Notes: generated from the sequence alone by a model not told the origin. A stretch of DNA of 54,857 nucleotides from Pseudanabaena sp. M085S1SP2A07QC (GCA_020404895.1 JADBWK010000069.1:1-54857), one strand, 5' to 3'. Shown: positions 15,577 through 24,325, numbered from the stretch's first letter. Numbers and translations are program-made.

Positions 15577-16059
15577 ATGAATACAAATAATACTGAACCT
15601 TGGTTACAAAAAGAACTATTACAACATATCCAATTATTGCTTTATAGTTTTCATCATTGGACTGGCAACAATCTAATACCAATCACCAATTACCAATCAC
15701 CATTAGAAATCGCTAATTTATTATTCAATGCAAATCTCATAGTTGTTTCTCATGGCACTCAAGCCGATCCGATTCTCAACTATGGCAATCAAAAAGCACT
15801 TGATTTATGGAAGATGGATTGGCATACTTTTATTTCAACGCCATCACGATATACTGCCGAGGTAATGGAACGTAGTGAAAGAGAACAGCTTTTAGCACAG
15901 GCAAAATCGCAAGGATATGTTAGTAACTATCGCGGGATCAGGATAGCGAGTACAGGTGATCGCTTCTACATTGACCAAGCGATTATCTGGAATGTAGTAG
16001 ACGAAGAGGGGAAACTTTGGGGTCAAGCCGCAACTTTTCAAGACTGGGAAGCAATTTAA
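15577..16059 (+). CDS. MEKHLA domain protein
   Basis: 160 residues that fit the MEKHLA (PAS-like) domain across the whole length: NANLIVVSHGTQADPILNYG, NQKALDLWKMDWHTFISTPS, and QGYVSNYRGIRIASTGDRFY followed by DQAIIWNVVDEEGKLWGQA. In plants this domain occurs in HD-ZIP III factors; bacterial copies are stand-alone and may bind a ligand or sense redox (family suggestion, not shown). No membrane segment. ATG start MNTNNTEPWLQKEL. Followed by a terminator hairpin. Confidence 0.82.
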   Translation: MNTNNTEPWLQKELLQHIQLLLYSFHHWTGNNLIPITNYQSPLEIANLLFNANLIVVSHGTQADPILNYGNQKALDLWKMDWHTFISTPSRYTAEVMERSEREQLLAQAKSQGYVSNYRGIRIASTGDRFYIDQAIIWNVVDEEGKLWGQAATFQDWEAI

Positions 16060-16062
16060 ACC

Positions 16063-16103
16063 TCAAGAATAGAGCCAGCAATTCTTGCTAGCTCTATTCT
16101 TGA
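16063..16103 (+). terminator. Stem-loop after the MEKHLA gene
   Basis: TCAAGAATAGAGC and GCTCTATTCTTGA arms (13 bp) starting three bases after the stop codon. Confidence 0.65.
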
Positions 16104-16225
16104 CTAGAGAATTTGTCCTAGCACAAGCAACGACAACTATATATATTAAAATTATTTACAATTGAATAAGATTCAATACAGAATCGTTACGACGCTATAC
16201 CTAAGAAATTCCTAAGAACAGAACT

Positions 16226-16708
16226 ATGATTGTCGCAATCCCTGAACCATTTAAAACTGTGGTGACCTTTGCTCACCCACTGCTGATGCTCGCAACTTTA
16301 TTTTTGGCGCTTTATGCAGGTTATATCGGCTGGCAATATCGCAAAATTCGTAGCACTGAGGGGGAAGAGAAAAAAGCTCTGATCGCCAAACGATACAATA
16401 TTCTTCACCACAAGCTTGGATCGGTCTTTTTGGTATTGATGGTAGCTGGCGCTGTTGGCGGTATGGCTGTTACCTATAACGACAATGGCAAGTTATTTGT
16501 GGGTGCACATTTGTTAGCTGGTCTAGGTTTAGCATTTTTAGCCGCTCTGTCGGCTGCTTTTGCGCCAATATTGCAGCAGGGCAAAGAATGGGCAAGGATA
16601 ACTCATATCACTGTAAATACTGCCTTGATTGGTATTTTTGCGTGGCAAACCTTCACAGGTTGGCAAATCGTACAGAGGATTTTAGAAAAAATGTTTAAAG
16701 CTGCCTAA
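16226..16708 (+). CDS. DUF4079 family membrane protein
   Basis: 160 residues with four predicted membrane segments: about 12-32 (VVTFAHPLLMLATLFLALYA), 68-88 (LGSVFLVLMVAGAVGGMAVT), 98-115 and 130-152. Histidines at the ends of the helices (FAHPLLM, NILHHKLGS, VGAHLLAG, ITHITVNTA) are spaced as in di-heme four-helix membrane proteins such as cytochrome b561, and DUF4079 is thought related. Heme binding is inference. Found mainly in cyanobacteria and plants. Monocistronic; ATG at 16226. Confidence 0.82.
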   Translation: MIVAIPEPFKTVVTFAHPLLMLATLFLALYAGYIGWQYRKIRSTEGEEKKALIAKRYNILHHKLGSVFLVLMVAGAVGGMAVTYNDNGKLFVGAHLLAGLGLAFLAALSAAFAPILQQGKEWARITHITVNTALIGIFAWQTFTGWQIVQRILEKMFKAA

Positions 16709-16716
16709 TATCACTA

Positions 16717-16763
16717 ACCTAAAAGAGAGTTGCGGCGCATCGCGCCGCAACTCTCTTTTAGGT
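16717..16763. terminator. Bidirectional terminator, GC-ATC-GC centre
   Basis: Two perfect 22-base arms (ACCTAAAAGAGAGTTGCGGC then GC) around ATC, between the convergent DUF4079 and yajQ genes. Confidence 0.8.
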
Positions 16764-16787
16764 AATGTCGCAAAGCGCCTTTTTGGC

Positions 16788-17279
16788 TTAACGATAGTTC
16801 GTGAATTGAAGCGCGAGGGGAAAGTCTTCTGCTTTTACGAGTTGTATGATTTCTTGGAGTTCATCTTTTGATTTGGAAGTAACCCGTAAAGCATCACCTT
16901 GGATAGAAGCTTGAGCTTTTGGGAAAGCATCACGAATAATTTTAGAAAGTTTCTTCGCTTGATCCTGTTCAATGCCTTTTTTTAGCTTAATAATTTGCAC
17001 AACACGATTACCGCTAGCCGAATCGATCTCGCCGTATTCAAAGATTTTTAGAGATAAGCCGCGCTTGATCGCTTTAGATTGCATCACATCAACCACGGCA
17101 GTGAGAGTCATTTCACTATTAGTGTTAATCGTTATCGATTCTTTTTCAAGTTCAACTTCTGTTTTGGTGCTTTTTAAGTCATAGCGACTGACAATTTCAC
17201 GGCGCGTTTGATCGATCGCATTGACAAGTTCTTGATGATCAAAATCGCTAACCACATCGAATGAATAACTGGAAGCCAT
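16788..17279 (-). CDS. yajQ: YajQ family nucleotide-binding protein (UPF0234)
   Basis: 163 residues, complete Yaj[21 protein letters not shown] at the start, [14 protein letters not shown]-type core ([20 protein letters not shown]), [20 protein letters not shown] and the closing [13 protein letters not shown]. YajQ proteins are small cytosolic proteins with two ferredoxin-like halves. Some bind cyclic di-GMP and act with transcription factors, others bind tRNA or GTP; the ligand here is not known. A diguanylate cyclase lies 10 kb away, without any operon link. ATG at 17279. Confidence 0.92.
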   Translation of the reverse strand: MASSYSFDVVSDFDHQELVNAIDQTRREIVSRYDLKSTKTEVELEKESITINTNSEMTLTAVVDVMQSKAIKRGLSLKIFEYGEIDSASGNRVVQIIKLKKGIEQDQAKKLSKIIRDAFPKAQASIQGDALRVTSKSKDELQEIIQLVKAEDFPLALQFTNYR

Positions 17280-17343
17280 AGATTTACTTTAGATTAGATT
17301 TTTAGATTTTATTGCGTAATGTATCCTATCGTACCAAAAAACT

Positions 17344-17384
17344 AATAACAGAAAGTTCGTGCAAAGCGCCAACTTTCTGTTATT
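17344..17384. terminator. Hairpin holding the aldo-keto reductase stop codon
   Basis: AATAACAGAAAGTT and AACTTTCTGTTATT arms (14 bp) around a 13-base loop. The TAA of the reductase gene (17380-17382) is in the right arm. Confidence 0.7.
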
Positions 17385-18507
17385 CCCATAGGCGCTTGCC
17401 TTCTGCGCCTTGCAAGCGATCGTGAGTGTCGCGTAAAAGCTTAGGGATATCTAAATTTTCTGGACAACGTGGTAAACAATCACCACAGTCTGTACAGCGA
17501 ATCGCTTTACGCCCTGGGAACCAATGCCCCGCATTTTCAAACATTTTGTAGCGATACTTGCCAAATTCCACCATATCAAAACTGACAGCTAAGTTTCTTA
17601 GGCGTAACACTTCAGGAATATTGATATCTTCAGGGCAAGGCAAGCATTCGTAACACTGGGAACAGCGATCGCCTTCTAGGATTGTGTAGCGGCGATTAAT
17701 GCAATCAAGAACTGCTTGCTCTAACTCGGACATTGGTTCATCGTTGTCCCACGCATCTTGATGCGAGTCAATTTCGGCGGGATTTGCTGCTCCGAGGCTG
17801 AGAGTATGCACACGGGGATCGCTAAGCAGGAAGCGATCGCACATATAGAGAGCCGTAAATGGATAACTCACGCTTGCTAATTCTTCCGATGGGTTATACA
17901 GCATTCCGCCTTTATCCGACGGTGAGATGATGAATACACCCATATCTTTTTCATGGGCAATCTGCACGGCGGCAGCATTACGCTGGTTGAAAAAATAATA
18001 ATGTAAGTTGATCGATTCAAATAAATCGGTTTTGATCGTATCAAGAATTACGTTAAGGGGCGCATGGGTGGAGAATCCGACATGACCAATCATTTTTTGA
18101 TCGACTGCTTCTCTGACTGCTTTCATGCAGCCATTTGGATCTGTGACTAGATCAAGATGCTCTTGTAAGTTAATTCCATGAATATCAAAGTTATCGATAT
18201 AGTCCACATTCAGCTTTTTGAGGGACTGCTCGATCTGGCGACGCATTGAGTCGGCATCTTTGGTGGGCGAAATTTTGGTAGTCAGATAAAAGCGATCGCG
18301 TTGTTTACTCAATCCATTTCGCATCGCCTTTCCGATAAATTCTTCGCTCTTGCCATAGCCTTGGGCAGTTTCAATATGATTGATGCCAACTTCTAAGGCT
18401 CGCGCGATCGTTTGATGGGCATTCTCCGCAGATTCCATATAGCGCATCGCTCCTAACGAAAAGACGGATAGGAGCATCTCAGTTTTGCCAAAACGACGGT
18501 AGCGCAT
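17380..18507 (-). CDS. Aldo/keto reductase with C-terminal ferredoxin-type Fe-S domain
   Basis: 375 residues. N-terminal aldo-keto reductase barrel: MRYRRFGKTEMLLSVFSLGA, then GINHIETAQGYGKSEEFIGK (catalytic Tyr region), KKLNVDYIDNFDIHGIN (catalytic His). C-terminal 4Fe-4S domain: CSQCYECLPCPEDINIP and CTDCGDCLPRCPENLDIPK, two CxxCxxCxxxCP-like clusters. Such fusions are widespread in bacteria and archaea; they probably pass electrons between NAD(P)H, a carbonyl substrate and ferredoxin-like centres, but substrates are unknown. Cytosolic. Shares its upstream region with nothing obvious; the ABC permease lies upstream on the same strand. Confidence 0.88.
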   Translation of the reverse strand: MRYRRFGKTEMLLSVFSLGAMRYMESAENAHQTIARALEVGINHIETAQGYGKSEEFIGKAMRNGLSKQRDRFYLTTKISPTKDADSMRRQIEQSLKKLNVDYIDNFDIHGINLQEHLDLVTDPNGCMKAVREAVDQKMIGHVGFSTHAPLNVILDTIKTDLFESINLHYYFFNQRNAAAVQIAHEKDMGVFIISPSDKGGMLYNPSEELASVSYPFTALYMCDRFLLSDPRVHTLSLGAANPAEIDSHQDAWDNDEPMSELEQAVLDCINRRYTILEGDRCSQCYECLPCPEDINIPEVLRLRNLAVSFDMVEFGKYRYKMFENAGHWFPGRKAIRCTDCGDCLPRCPENLDIPKLLRDTHDRLQGAEGKRLWE

Positions 18508-18560
18508 AGTAAATACCTAGATATATTCAGAATAGCGACATACCGCGCCGCTATTTTCTT

Positions 18561-19358
18561 TTAAAACTGACGACGGGCAAATATAAGAATAGCGATCGCT
18601 AAGGTCAACAAGGCATAACTCAATATATAAACCCCATTGTTAAACATATCTAAAAAGCTTGGCAGAATATTATAAACTGCCTCGTTTTTGAGGTTAGCAC
18701 GGGATAAATCGGGCAAAATCATATAAAAAGTGCGCGTTACTGTCTGCAAACTAGGATTTTTAGAAATCTCACCTAGTAGCAACAAATCACGACTAAAATT
18801 TCCGATTAAATAGGCGGCTAGGGTCAGCAAAGAAGCAATTAGCGAACCTGAAAAAGAACCAAAGAAAATTGCGATCGCCCCTAGCAGCATAATTTGCCAA
18901 AAGATAAAAAAGTTAGCGGTGAGAATCGCAGGAATCGGGATTGGAATGTTTTTGATTGCCATCAGGGCAATAAAGATAACAGTCATAATTGACACCAACG
19001 CCCCAATCACAGCAGTTAAGCCTAGATGCTTGCCTAACACAAATTCAGTGCGGTGCATTGGCTTGGCAATTAAAATAAAAATTGTGCGCTTATCGATTTC
19101 TTTATTAATGAGATTTGTGCCAACCAAAACCGCCACAATCAAACTCACTACCTCGATCGCTGCGATACCAACATCAACGATCATCTTTGCTGATGAGTCA
19201 TAGGAAAACTCTGGCAGCATCAGCATCGCTGACACCACGATCACGGTATATAGCAAAGATAAGTAAAGTACCTGTTCGCGCACAGTTTCGCGAAATACAT
19301 TGGTAGCGATCGCCCAAACGCGACCTAAACTTAGACTAATATTCAGGCTAAAGTTCAT
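18561..19358 (-). CDS. ABC-2 type transporter permease
   Basis: 265 residues with six predicted membrane helices (about 20-50, 58-82, 110-135, 143-170, 173-195 and 238-260). The loop INKEIDKRTIFILIAKPMHR with TEFVLGKHLG is typical of ABC-2 permeases of the NosY/YtrF-like group. It would pair with a cytosolic ATPase to export an unknown compound; no ATPase gene is adjacent, so the partner is elsewhere. ATG at 19358. Divergent from the inositol-phosphatase gene across a 97-bp gap holding one palindrome. Confidence 0.85.
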   Translation of the reverse strand: MNFSLNISLSLGRVWAIATNVFRETVREQVLYLSLLYTVIVVSAMLMLPEFSYDSSAKMIVDVGIAAIEVVSLIVAVLVGTNLINKEIDKRTIFILIAKPMHRTEFVLGKHLGLTAVIGALVSIMTVIFIALMAIKNIPIPIPAILTANFFIFWQIMLLGAIAIFFGSFSGSLIASLLTLAAYLIGNFSRDLLLLGEISKNPSLQTVTRTFYMILPDLSRANLKNEAVYNILPSFLDMFNNGVYILSYALLTLAIAILIFARRQF

Positions 19359-19400
19359 AGGTCAACAAAATCCTCAATAGTCCTAACATAGTTGCATTTT

Positions 19401-19442
19401 ACCGCACAATTAGAGGAGCTATAGCTTCTCTAATTGTGCGGT
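19401..19442. repeat. Palindrome in a divergent promoter region
   Basis: ACCGCACAATTAGA and TCTAATTGTGCGGT arms extend with one mismatch to AGCTATAGCT at the centre. It lies between divergent start codons, where a terminator is not expected; an operator or a repeat insertion is possible. Confidence 0.7.
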
Positions 19443-19455
19443 GTGCTAACAACCT

Positions 19456-20265
19456 ATGAAAAACTTGCCATCAATTCTTCCCTTTATCCAAGAATTAACC
19501 AATCAAGTGGGCGATCGCCTGCTTGCAGATTTTGAGCAGACGCGAGTAGCGATCGCTAAGAATGATGGCAGCCTTGTGACGAAAAGCGATCGCTGGGCGG
19601 ATGCCTATATCAAAGCTGCACTCGAAAAAGAGTTTCCTGAGTATGGGGTATTAACTGAAGAATCAACCCAAGTTTTGCCCGATCGCGAATGGGCTTGGGT
19701 CGTCGATCCCCTTGATGGCACGACCAATTTTGCAAGGGGAATTCCGATTTGGGGCATATCTTTGGGACTATTGCATCACGGCACACCAGTTTTTGGTTAT
19801 GTCGCGATGCCACCGTTACACCAAAATATTTACGGTTGGTCAGACGAGCATGGTTCAGCGGCATTTTTTAATGACCAGCCAATTCATTTGCCTGAAGTTT
19901 CGCCCGATCCTGATGCGCTCGGCAATTATTTCTTTAGCGCCTGTTCTCGTAGTCTCGAAAAAATGGGTCGATCGAAATTCCCTTTTAAGCTGCGGATGTT
20001 AGGTGTGGCTAGCTATAACATTTTGACGGTGGCGATCGGCTCCACTATTGGCGCAGTCGAAGCTACTCCCAAGATTTGGGATATTACAGCTGTTTGGGTA
20101 ATCTTGAAAGCGATCGGCGCGATCTGGGTTCCCTTAGAAGCTTCTCAAAACATCTTTCCCTTAGAAATGGGGAAAGATTACAGTAGTCGCAATTTTCCAA
20201 CTTTAGTAGTTAGCCATGCTGAGCTTTTACCAATGGCACGAGAAATAACAAAACCTTTCCCCTAA
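19456..20265 (+). CDS. Inositol monophosphatase family phosphatase
   Basis: 269 residues with all Mg-binding motifs of the family: GVLTEEST (Glu pair, about 62-69), WVVDPLDGTTNFARG (about 80-94) and WDITAVWVILKAIGA (about 207-221). Members dephosphorylate inositol phosphate, histidinol phosphate, fructose bisphosphate or PAP; the sequence does not settle which. In cyanobacteria several paralogues exist. Cytosolic, complete, ATG at 19456 right after the palindrome 19401-19442. Confidence 0.88.
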   Translation: MKNLPSILPFIQELTNQVGDRLLADFEQTRVAIAKNDGSLVTKSDRWADAYIKAALEKEFPEYGVLTEESTQVLPDREWAWVVDPLDGTTNFARGIPIWGISLGLLHHGTPVFGYVAMPPLHQNIYGWSDEHGSAAFFNDQPIHLPEVSPDPDALGNYFFSACSRSLEKMGRSKFPFKLRMLGVASYNILTVAIGSTIGAVEATPKIWDITAVWVILKAIGAIWVPLEASQNIFPLEMGKDYSSRNFPTLVVSHAELLPMAREITKPFP

Positions 20266-20329
20266 TTGCCCTTACTGTTTTCGATTCTGTTAGAATGACT
20301 ACTACTTAACACCGCGCTTGTACGAGCTT

Positions 20330-21076
20330 ATGGTTAACCTCACTTATACAACCAATCGGATTCTTCCCACTGCTGAAGAATTGCCATCATCTGACGAAAC
20401 GCCTGTGGATAATCAGTTACAAAATGACATTCCAAATTTACTGCTAAGTTTATTAGCATCTATTTGGGGAGATCGTGATGATTGGTACTTCGGAGTAGAT
20501 ATGGCGATTCATTATAATCCTAACGAACCAGCGATCGTACCTGATGGATTTCTAGCGATTGGAGTCAAGCATGATACAGGTGAAAGAGGAAGGCTTAGTT
20601 ATGTGCTGTGGGAAGAGCAGAATATTATGCCGCTCTTGACTTTGGAAGTTGTCTCTGAGCGCTATAACAGCGAATATGAAGACAAGTTAGTAGATTACCA
20701 GTCGTTAGGCATTCTCTACTATGCGATTTACAATCCCTTGAGTGGGCGCAGAGGCAGGTTCAAAAATAGGCAACGATTGGAAGTTTATCGACTGATAGCT
20801 GGTAAATATGAACTTTTACAGATTGAGAATAACCGCGTTTGGCTGCCAGAAATTGATTTAGCTCTTGGCTATGAACAAGGAGAACATATTGCTTGGCATC
20901 GTGAGTGGCTCTATTGGTATGATGCTGCGGGCGATCGCTACTTGACCGCTAATGAGAGAGCAGTTAATGCTGAAATCATGGCTGCTAAAGAACGTCAACA
21001 GAAGGAAAAATTAGCAGCTTATCTGCGGTCAATAGGTGTAGATCCTGATGCAATTCAAAAAACCAATTTAATATAG
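20330..21076 (+). CDS. Uma2 family (DUF820) endonuclease-like protein
   Basis: About 248 residues. The PD-(D/E)XK-type core is visible as DDWYFGVDMAIHYNPNEPAI, VPDGFLAIGV (Asp), PLLTLEVVSERYNSEYEDKL (Glu-x-Val/Ser) and DYQSLGILYYAIYNP. The C-terminus is a charged helix (NAEIMAAKERQQKEKLAAYL) ending GVDPDAIQKTNLI. Uma2 proteins are abundant in cyanobacteria, with unknown biological role. ATG at 20330 is preferred to a TTG at 20318. The final NLI-stop is inside the palindrome shared with the convergent trhO fusion. Confidence 0.85.
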   Translation: MVNLTYTTNRILPTAEELPSSDETPVDNQLQNDIPNLLLSLLASIWGDRDDWYFGVDMAIHYNPNEPAIVPDGFLAIGVKHDTGERGRLSYVLWEEQNIMPLLTLEVVSERYNSEYEDKLVDYQSLGILYYAIYNPLSGRRGRFKNRQRLEVYRLIAGKYELLQIENNRVWLPEIDLALGYEQGEHIAWHREWLYWYDAAGDRYLTANERAVNAEIMAAKERQQKEKLAAYLRSIGVDPDAIQKTNLI

Positions 21077-21110
21077 TGGCGAGGCACAGTCGCGCCACTA
21101 TATTAAATTG
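21064..21110. terminator. Palindrome containing both stop codons of a convergent gene pair
   Basis: Two perfect 18-base arms (CAATTTAATATAGTGGCG) around an 11-base loop. The Uma2 TAG (21074-21076) lies in the left arm and the trhO TAA (21103-21105) in the right. Confidence 0.85.
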
Positions 21111-22293
21111 CAGAACCCTTAGTCGTAATGCGATCGTCAAAGACAAAACATTCACCTTTCCAGAGGCTTTCTTCGGGAGGGACTTCTGCTAAATATTTGA
21201 GAATGCCACCTTTGAGATGGTAAACCTCGTCAAAACCCTTGGCTAACATATAAGCACTTGCCTTCTCGCAACGGATACCACCTGTGCAGAACATGGCAAT
21301 TTTTTGTTGCTTATTATTACTGAGATTATCTTCTACATATTTAGGAAACTCATAAAAGAAATCTAAATTAGGATCGATCGCACCTTTAAAAGTTCCAAAC
21401 TCGACCTCATAAATATTGCGCGTATCAATGACTAACACATTAGGATCACTAATTAACTGATTCCAATCTTGAGGATCTACATAGGTTCCCACTTCCTTAC
21501 TAGGATCGATATCAGAAACTCCAAACTTCACAAGTTCTTTTTTGAGCCTTACTCTCAGCTTGTTGTAAGGCATTACATCAGAGGTAGTTTCCTTATGTTC
21601 TAGATTCTGCAAGCGTAGGTCAGATCGTAAGTAACTTAAGAGAGCATCAATACCTTCACGACTACCTGCGATCGTTGAGTTAATTCCTTCTTGCGCTAAT
21701 AGAATTACCCCTTTGAGGTCGTGTCTATTACAAAAATCTGTAATTGGAGGACGCATGGATTTGTAATCAGCTAAATCAGCAAAATGATAGAACGTAGTGA
21801 CAACAAAAGGTTCAGATTTTTCTAAGTACTTTGCAAGAGACTTTTCCATTACAAAATTAGTTAATTTTTCACCACGACATGCTACTTGTTGCTCCTTGAC
21901 CACAGCAAATCCGCGACTTTTAAAGAAGGCTCTCGCAGTAATACTTACTTCCACAAATAAACGTTCTATTTTTAATTCTAGAGCCTTAGCCTCAATCGCG
22001 CGATATAGCCTTGTGCCAACGCCACAGCGCTGATATTCCTTATGGCAATAGAAACAATCAATATGACCATCAGTTTCTAATTGAGCAAAACCAATGATTT
22101 TACTTTCTTCTTCAGCAACGTAGGTAAAGTTGCTAGAACAATCTTCTGTCCAGTCGGTGAAATATAAATCATCAGGAGCCCAAGCTTGAACCTGTGCAGG
22201 CAAGTAGTCGCGAATATTGACCTCACGGATCGTGTCATGGAATAACTGCGCGATCTGTTCGCTGTCTTGTTCTTGGAATAGTCGAATTAACAT
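21103..22293 (-). CDS. trhO: GNAT acetyltransferase fused to tRNA uridine(34) hydroxylase TrhO
   Basis: 396 residues, two domains. Residues 1-150 are a GNAT acetyltransferase: MLIRLFQEQDSEQIAQLFHD, then YQRCGVGTRLYRAIEAKA (acetyl-CoA loop R/Q-x-x-G-x-G). Residues 163-396 are TrhO (YceA/UPF0176): VVTTFYHFADLADYKSMRPP, LLAQEGINSTIAG, and the rhodanese loop MFCTGGIRCEKASAYMLAKG with catalytic Cys. TrhO makes 5-hydroxyuridine at tRNA position 34. The join suggests a linked modification step or a fused neighbour; GNAT substrate unknown. The tail stops at FVFDDRITTKGSAI, without the Cys-rich end seen in longer TrhO proteins. Start ATG 22293. Confidence 0.87.
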   Translation of the reverse strand: MLIRLFQEQDSEQIAQLFHDTIREVNIRDYLPAQVQAWAPDDLYFTDWTEDCSSNFTYVAEEESKIIGFAQLETDGHIDCFYCHKEYQRCGVGTRLYRAIEAKALELKIERLFVEVSITARAFFKSRGFAVVKEQQVACRGEKLTNFVMEKSLAKYLEKSEPFVVTTFYHFADLADYKSMRPPITDFCNRHDLKGVILLAQEGINSTIAGSREGIDALLSYLRSDLRLQNLEHKETTSDVMPYNKLRVRLKKELVKFGVSDIDPSKEVGTYVDPQDWNQLISDPNVLVIDTRNIYEVEFGTFKGAIDPNLDFFYEFPKYVEDNLSNNKQQKIAMFCTGGIRCEKASAYMLAKGFDEVYHLKGGILKYLAEVPPEESLWKGECFVFDDRITTKGSAI

Positions 22294-22310
22294 AGTTTAA
22301 TCTCAAATAT

Positions 22311-22343
22311 TAAGATGGGCGGCGCATAGCGCCACCCATCTTA
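22311..22343. repeat. Palindrome, GC-ATA-GC centre, upstream of trhO fusion
   Basis: TAAGATGGGCGGCGC and its near complement (one mismatch) around ATA, directly upstream of the GNAT-TrhO gene and downstream of mnmE. Confidence 0.75.
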
Positions 22344-22379
22344 TACAATAACGCGATCGCAGGTTGTTTATGTGAGTAA

Positions 22380-22428
22380 ACCCCAAAAAGCAAATCGTCC
22401 GCTACGCGGGCGATTTGCTTTTTGGGGT
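22380..22428. terminator. Palindromic terminator after mnmE, GC-TAC-GC centre
   Basis: Arms of 23 bases (ACCCCAAAAAGCAAATCG, one mismatch, then CCGC) around TAC, 7 bp beyond the mnmE stop. Confidence 0.8.
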
Positions 22429-22434
22429 GTCAAG

Positions 22435-23904
22435 TTACTTACCAATACAAAATCTACTAAAAATTTGATCTAAGACGGATTCTGTAACTTCTTCACCAGT
22501 GATCTCACCGATCGCACTAATGGCATCTCGTAAATCGATTGTCCAGAAATCAAGTGGCAACTGATCAGCGATCGCAATTTGGACATTAGCTAATGATTGA
22601 ACAACACGCAATAAACAAGCTTTCTGACGCTGATTGATGGCAACTTCAAGATTTGCTGCTGCGATCGTATCTTGGTGGATATATCTTAAAATCGCCGCTT
22701 CAAGATCCTCGATTCCCTGTTGTTGAGAAGCCGCAGTTTTGACAATGGGAATGCCCTCACCCACTAGCCCCCTCTCCCGCAGGAGAGGGGGAATAAGAAT
22801 TTGCTCTTGCTCCCCTCTCCCCATAGAAGAGTGGGTGAGGGATTCTTGCTCCCCTCTCCCCATGGGAGAGGGGCTGGGAGTGAGGGCAAGATCAATCTTA
22901 TTCATCACCAAAATTACAGGGCGATCGCATACAGTTGCATATATTTCTGTATCCTTCTCAATCCAGCCCACACTAGCATCAATTACCATCAGCACTAAAT
23001 CCGCAGACTGAGCAGCTTGGCGCGATCGCTCCACCCCGATCTTCTCTACCACATCTTCTGTTTCTCTAATCCCAGCAGTATCAAGAACTTGAATAGGAAT
23101 CCCACCAACTACCAATTGTGAATCGACAACGTCACGGGTTGTCCCAGGTAAATCCGTAACGATCGCCCGATCGCTACGGCTCCATGCATTCAGCAAACTG
23201 GATTTACCAACATTTGGACGACCAACGATCGCCACTTTTAAACCCGTTCGCAATAGTTCGCCGCGATCGGCAGTTACTAAAATCTGTTGTGATTCCTGAG
23301 AAACTGCAAGAATTTCTGCTTTTACCCATTTCACATCAAGGGGTGGTAAATCATCTTCAAAATCAATTCTTGCTTCAATTTCCGTTAAGACATTCAAGCA
23401 TTTACTACGCAAATATTTTAAAGACTGCGCGAGTTTGCCACGGAGCGAAGCGATCGCAGCTTGAGCAGCTTGGGCAGACTTAGCTCCAACCAAATCATTA
23501 ATACTCTCAGCTTGAGTGAGATCAATACGGCCATTCAGAAAAGCCCTCAAACTAAATTCTCCTGCTTCCGCTAGTCTTGCCCCCTGCTCTAGACAAAGAT
23601 TTAACACTTGCTGCACTGCCATAATGCCACCATGACAATGAAATTCCACAACATCTTCACGGGTAAAAGAACGTGGCGATTTCATCAATAACAACAAACT
23701 TTCATCGACAATGGCTTTCGTCAATGGTTGCTTCACATAGCCATAGAGAATGCGATGACTTTCCCAAACTTGTTTGCCACCAGCATCAAAAATTTGCTGC
23801 GCGATCGCAATCGCGCGATCACCTGACAATCGCACAATACCCACACTGCCCTGTTGTGGTGAAATAGCAGTAGCAATTGCGGCGATCGTATCAGATAGAC
23901 TCAT
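22435..23904 (-). CDS. mnmE: tRNA modification GTPase MnmE with an in-frame repeat insertion
   Basis: 489 residues versus about 455 usual. N-terminal folate domain ([30 protein letters not shown]), helical domain, and GTPase: G1 [13 protein letters not shown]2 LPGTTRDV, G3 DTAGIRE, G4 VMNKIDL, G5 [11 protein letters not shown]-terminal FCIGK carries the conserved Cys. With MnmG it modifies wobble uridine (cmnm5U/nm5U) of tRNA in the cytosol. Between G4 and G5 about 40 residues ([14 protein letters not shown] to [11 protein letters not shown]) are encoded by a palindromic dispersed repeat (22754-22887). The frame stays open, so the protein is probably made. ATG 23904. Confidence 0.93.
   Translation of the reverse strand: MSLSDTIAAIATAISPQQGSVGIVRLSGDRAIAIAQQIFDAGGKQVWESHRILYGYVKQPLTKAIVDESLLLLMKSPRSFTREDVVEFHCHGGIMAVQQVLNLCLEQGARLAEAGEFSLRAFLNGRIDLTQAESINDLVGAKSAQAAQAAIASLRGKLAQSLKYLRSKCLNVLTEIEARIDFEDDLPPLDVKWVKAEILAVSQESQQILVTADRGELLRTGLKVAIVGRPNVGKSSLLNAWSRSDRAIVTDLPGTTRDVVDSQLVVGGIPIQVLDTAGIRETEDVVEKIGVERSRQAAQSADLVLMVIDASVGWIEKDTEIYATVCDRPVILVMNKIDLALTPSPSPMGRGEQESLTHSSMGRGEQEQILIPPLLRERGLVGEGIPIVKTAASQQQGIEDLEAAILRYIHQDTIAAANLEVAINQRQKACLLRVVQSLANVQIAIADQLPLDFWTIDLRDAISAIGEITGEEVTESVLDQIFSRFCIGK
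22754..22887. repeat. GC-rich palindromic repeat inserted in frame within mnmE
   Basis: Reads CCCTCACCCACTAGCCCC ... CTCTCCC ... GGGAGAGG ... GTGAGGGC with an internal near-duplication of TTGCTCCCCTCTCCCCAT. The same repeat type (CCCTCACCCC..CTCTCCC..GGGAGAGG..GGGTGAGGG) occurs at about 46400-46503. Length is close to a multiple of three, and no stop arises in the mnmE frame. Confidence 0.85.
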
Positions 23905-23943
23905 TGGTTACTCGCAAAAAACTGATAAATGATTTATGTTTAC

Positions 23944-24268
23944 TTACAGCGCTTTGTACTCAAAACCGAGCCTATGAATTTAGAAAGAGTGTTGCAAATA
24001 AACACCTTTTCTAAATTCATTTTAGTTCGTTTGACCAAAAATTACTGTATAGCTGATATAGATTAAGACAAAGATATGATTGTAGCTAAAAACTAAAAAC
24101 CAATTTTGCGTGGGGGGATATCGCTGACAAGGGAGACTTTTCGATAGTATCAAATCTATTTTTACAGCAATTTTCGTTCAAACGAACCACAAGAAAATTC
24201 CTGAAAGCGCTGCTTTACAATGCTTTCAGGAATTTTCTTGATTTGAGTTTGAGCGCAAAGCCCTGTAA
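23944..24268. mobile_element. Candidate 325-bp MITE with imperfect terminal repeats
   Basis: Left end TTACAGCGCTTTGTACTCAA and right end (reverse complement) TTACAGGGCTTTGCGCTCAA match at 17 of 20 positions. Inside lie two hairpins, 23974-24020 (ATGAATTTAGAAAG arms) and 24190-24240 (CAAGAAAATTCCTGAAAGC arms, 19 bp perfect), and a TTCGTTTGA/TCAAACGAA pair. No coding capacity. It fills most of the 420-bp gap between mnmE and the hybrid kinase. Target duplication not evident. Confidence 0.55.
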
Positions 24269-24325
24269 CTTATTAACTATATTATCTATTTTCGAGCTAA
24301 TTTTTTATCTGAGTCCTCTTAAATT

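Noticed and set aside
15419-15682. Minus-strand open frame of 87 codons opposite the MEKHLA gene start
   Set aside because: Its first half is antisense to the well-supported MEKHLA gene. The end (CDFSDRAISMFEYKGDRLPV) might be a relic but matches nothing I know.
22754-22887. GC-rich palindromes considered as a CRISPR-like array
   Set aside because: Only two to three irregular units, no constant spacing, lies inside an open mnmE frame.
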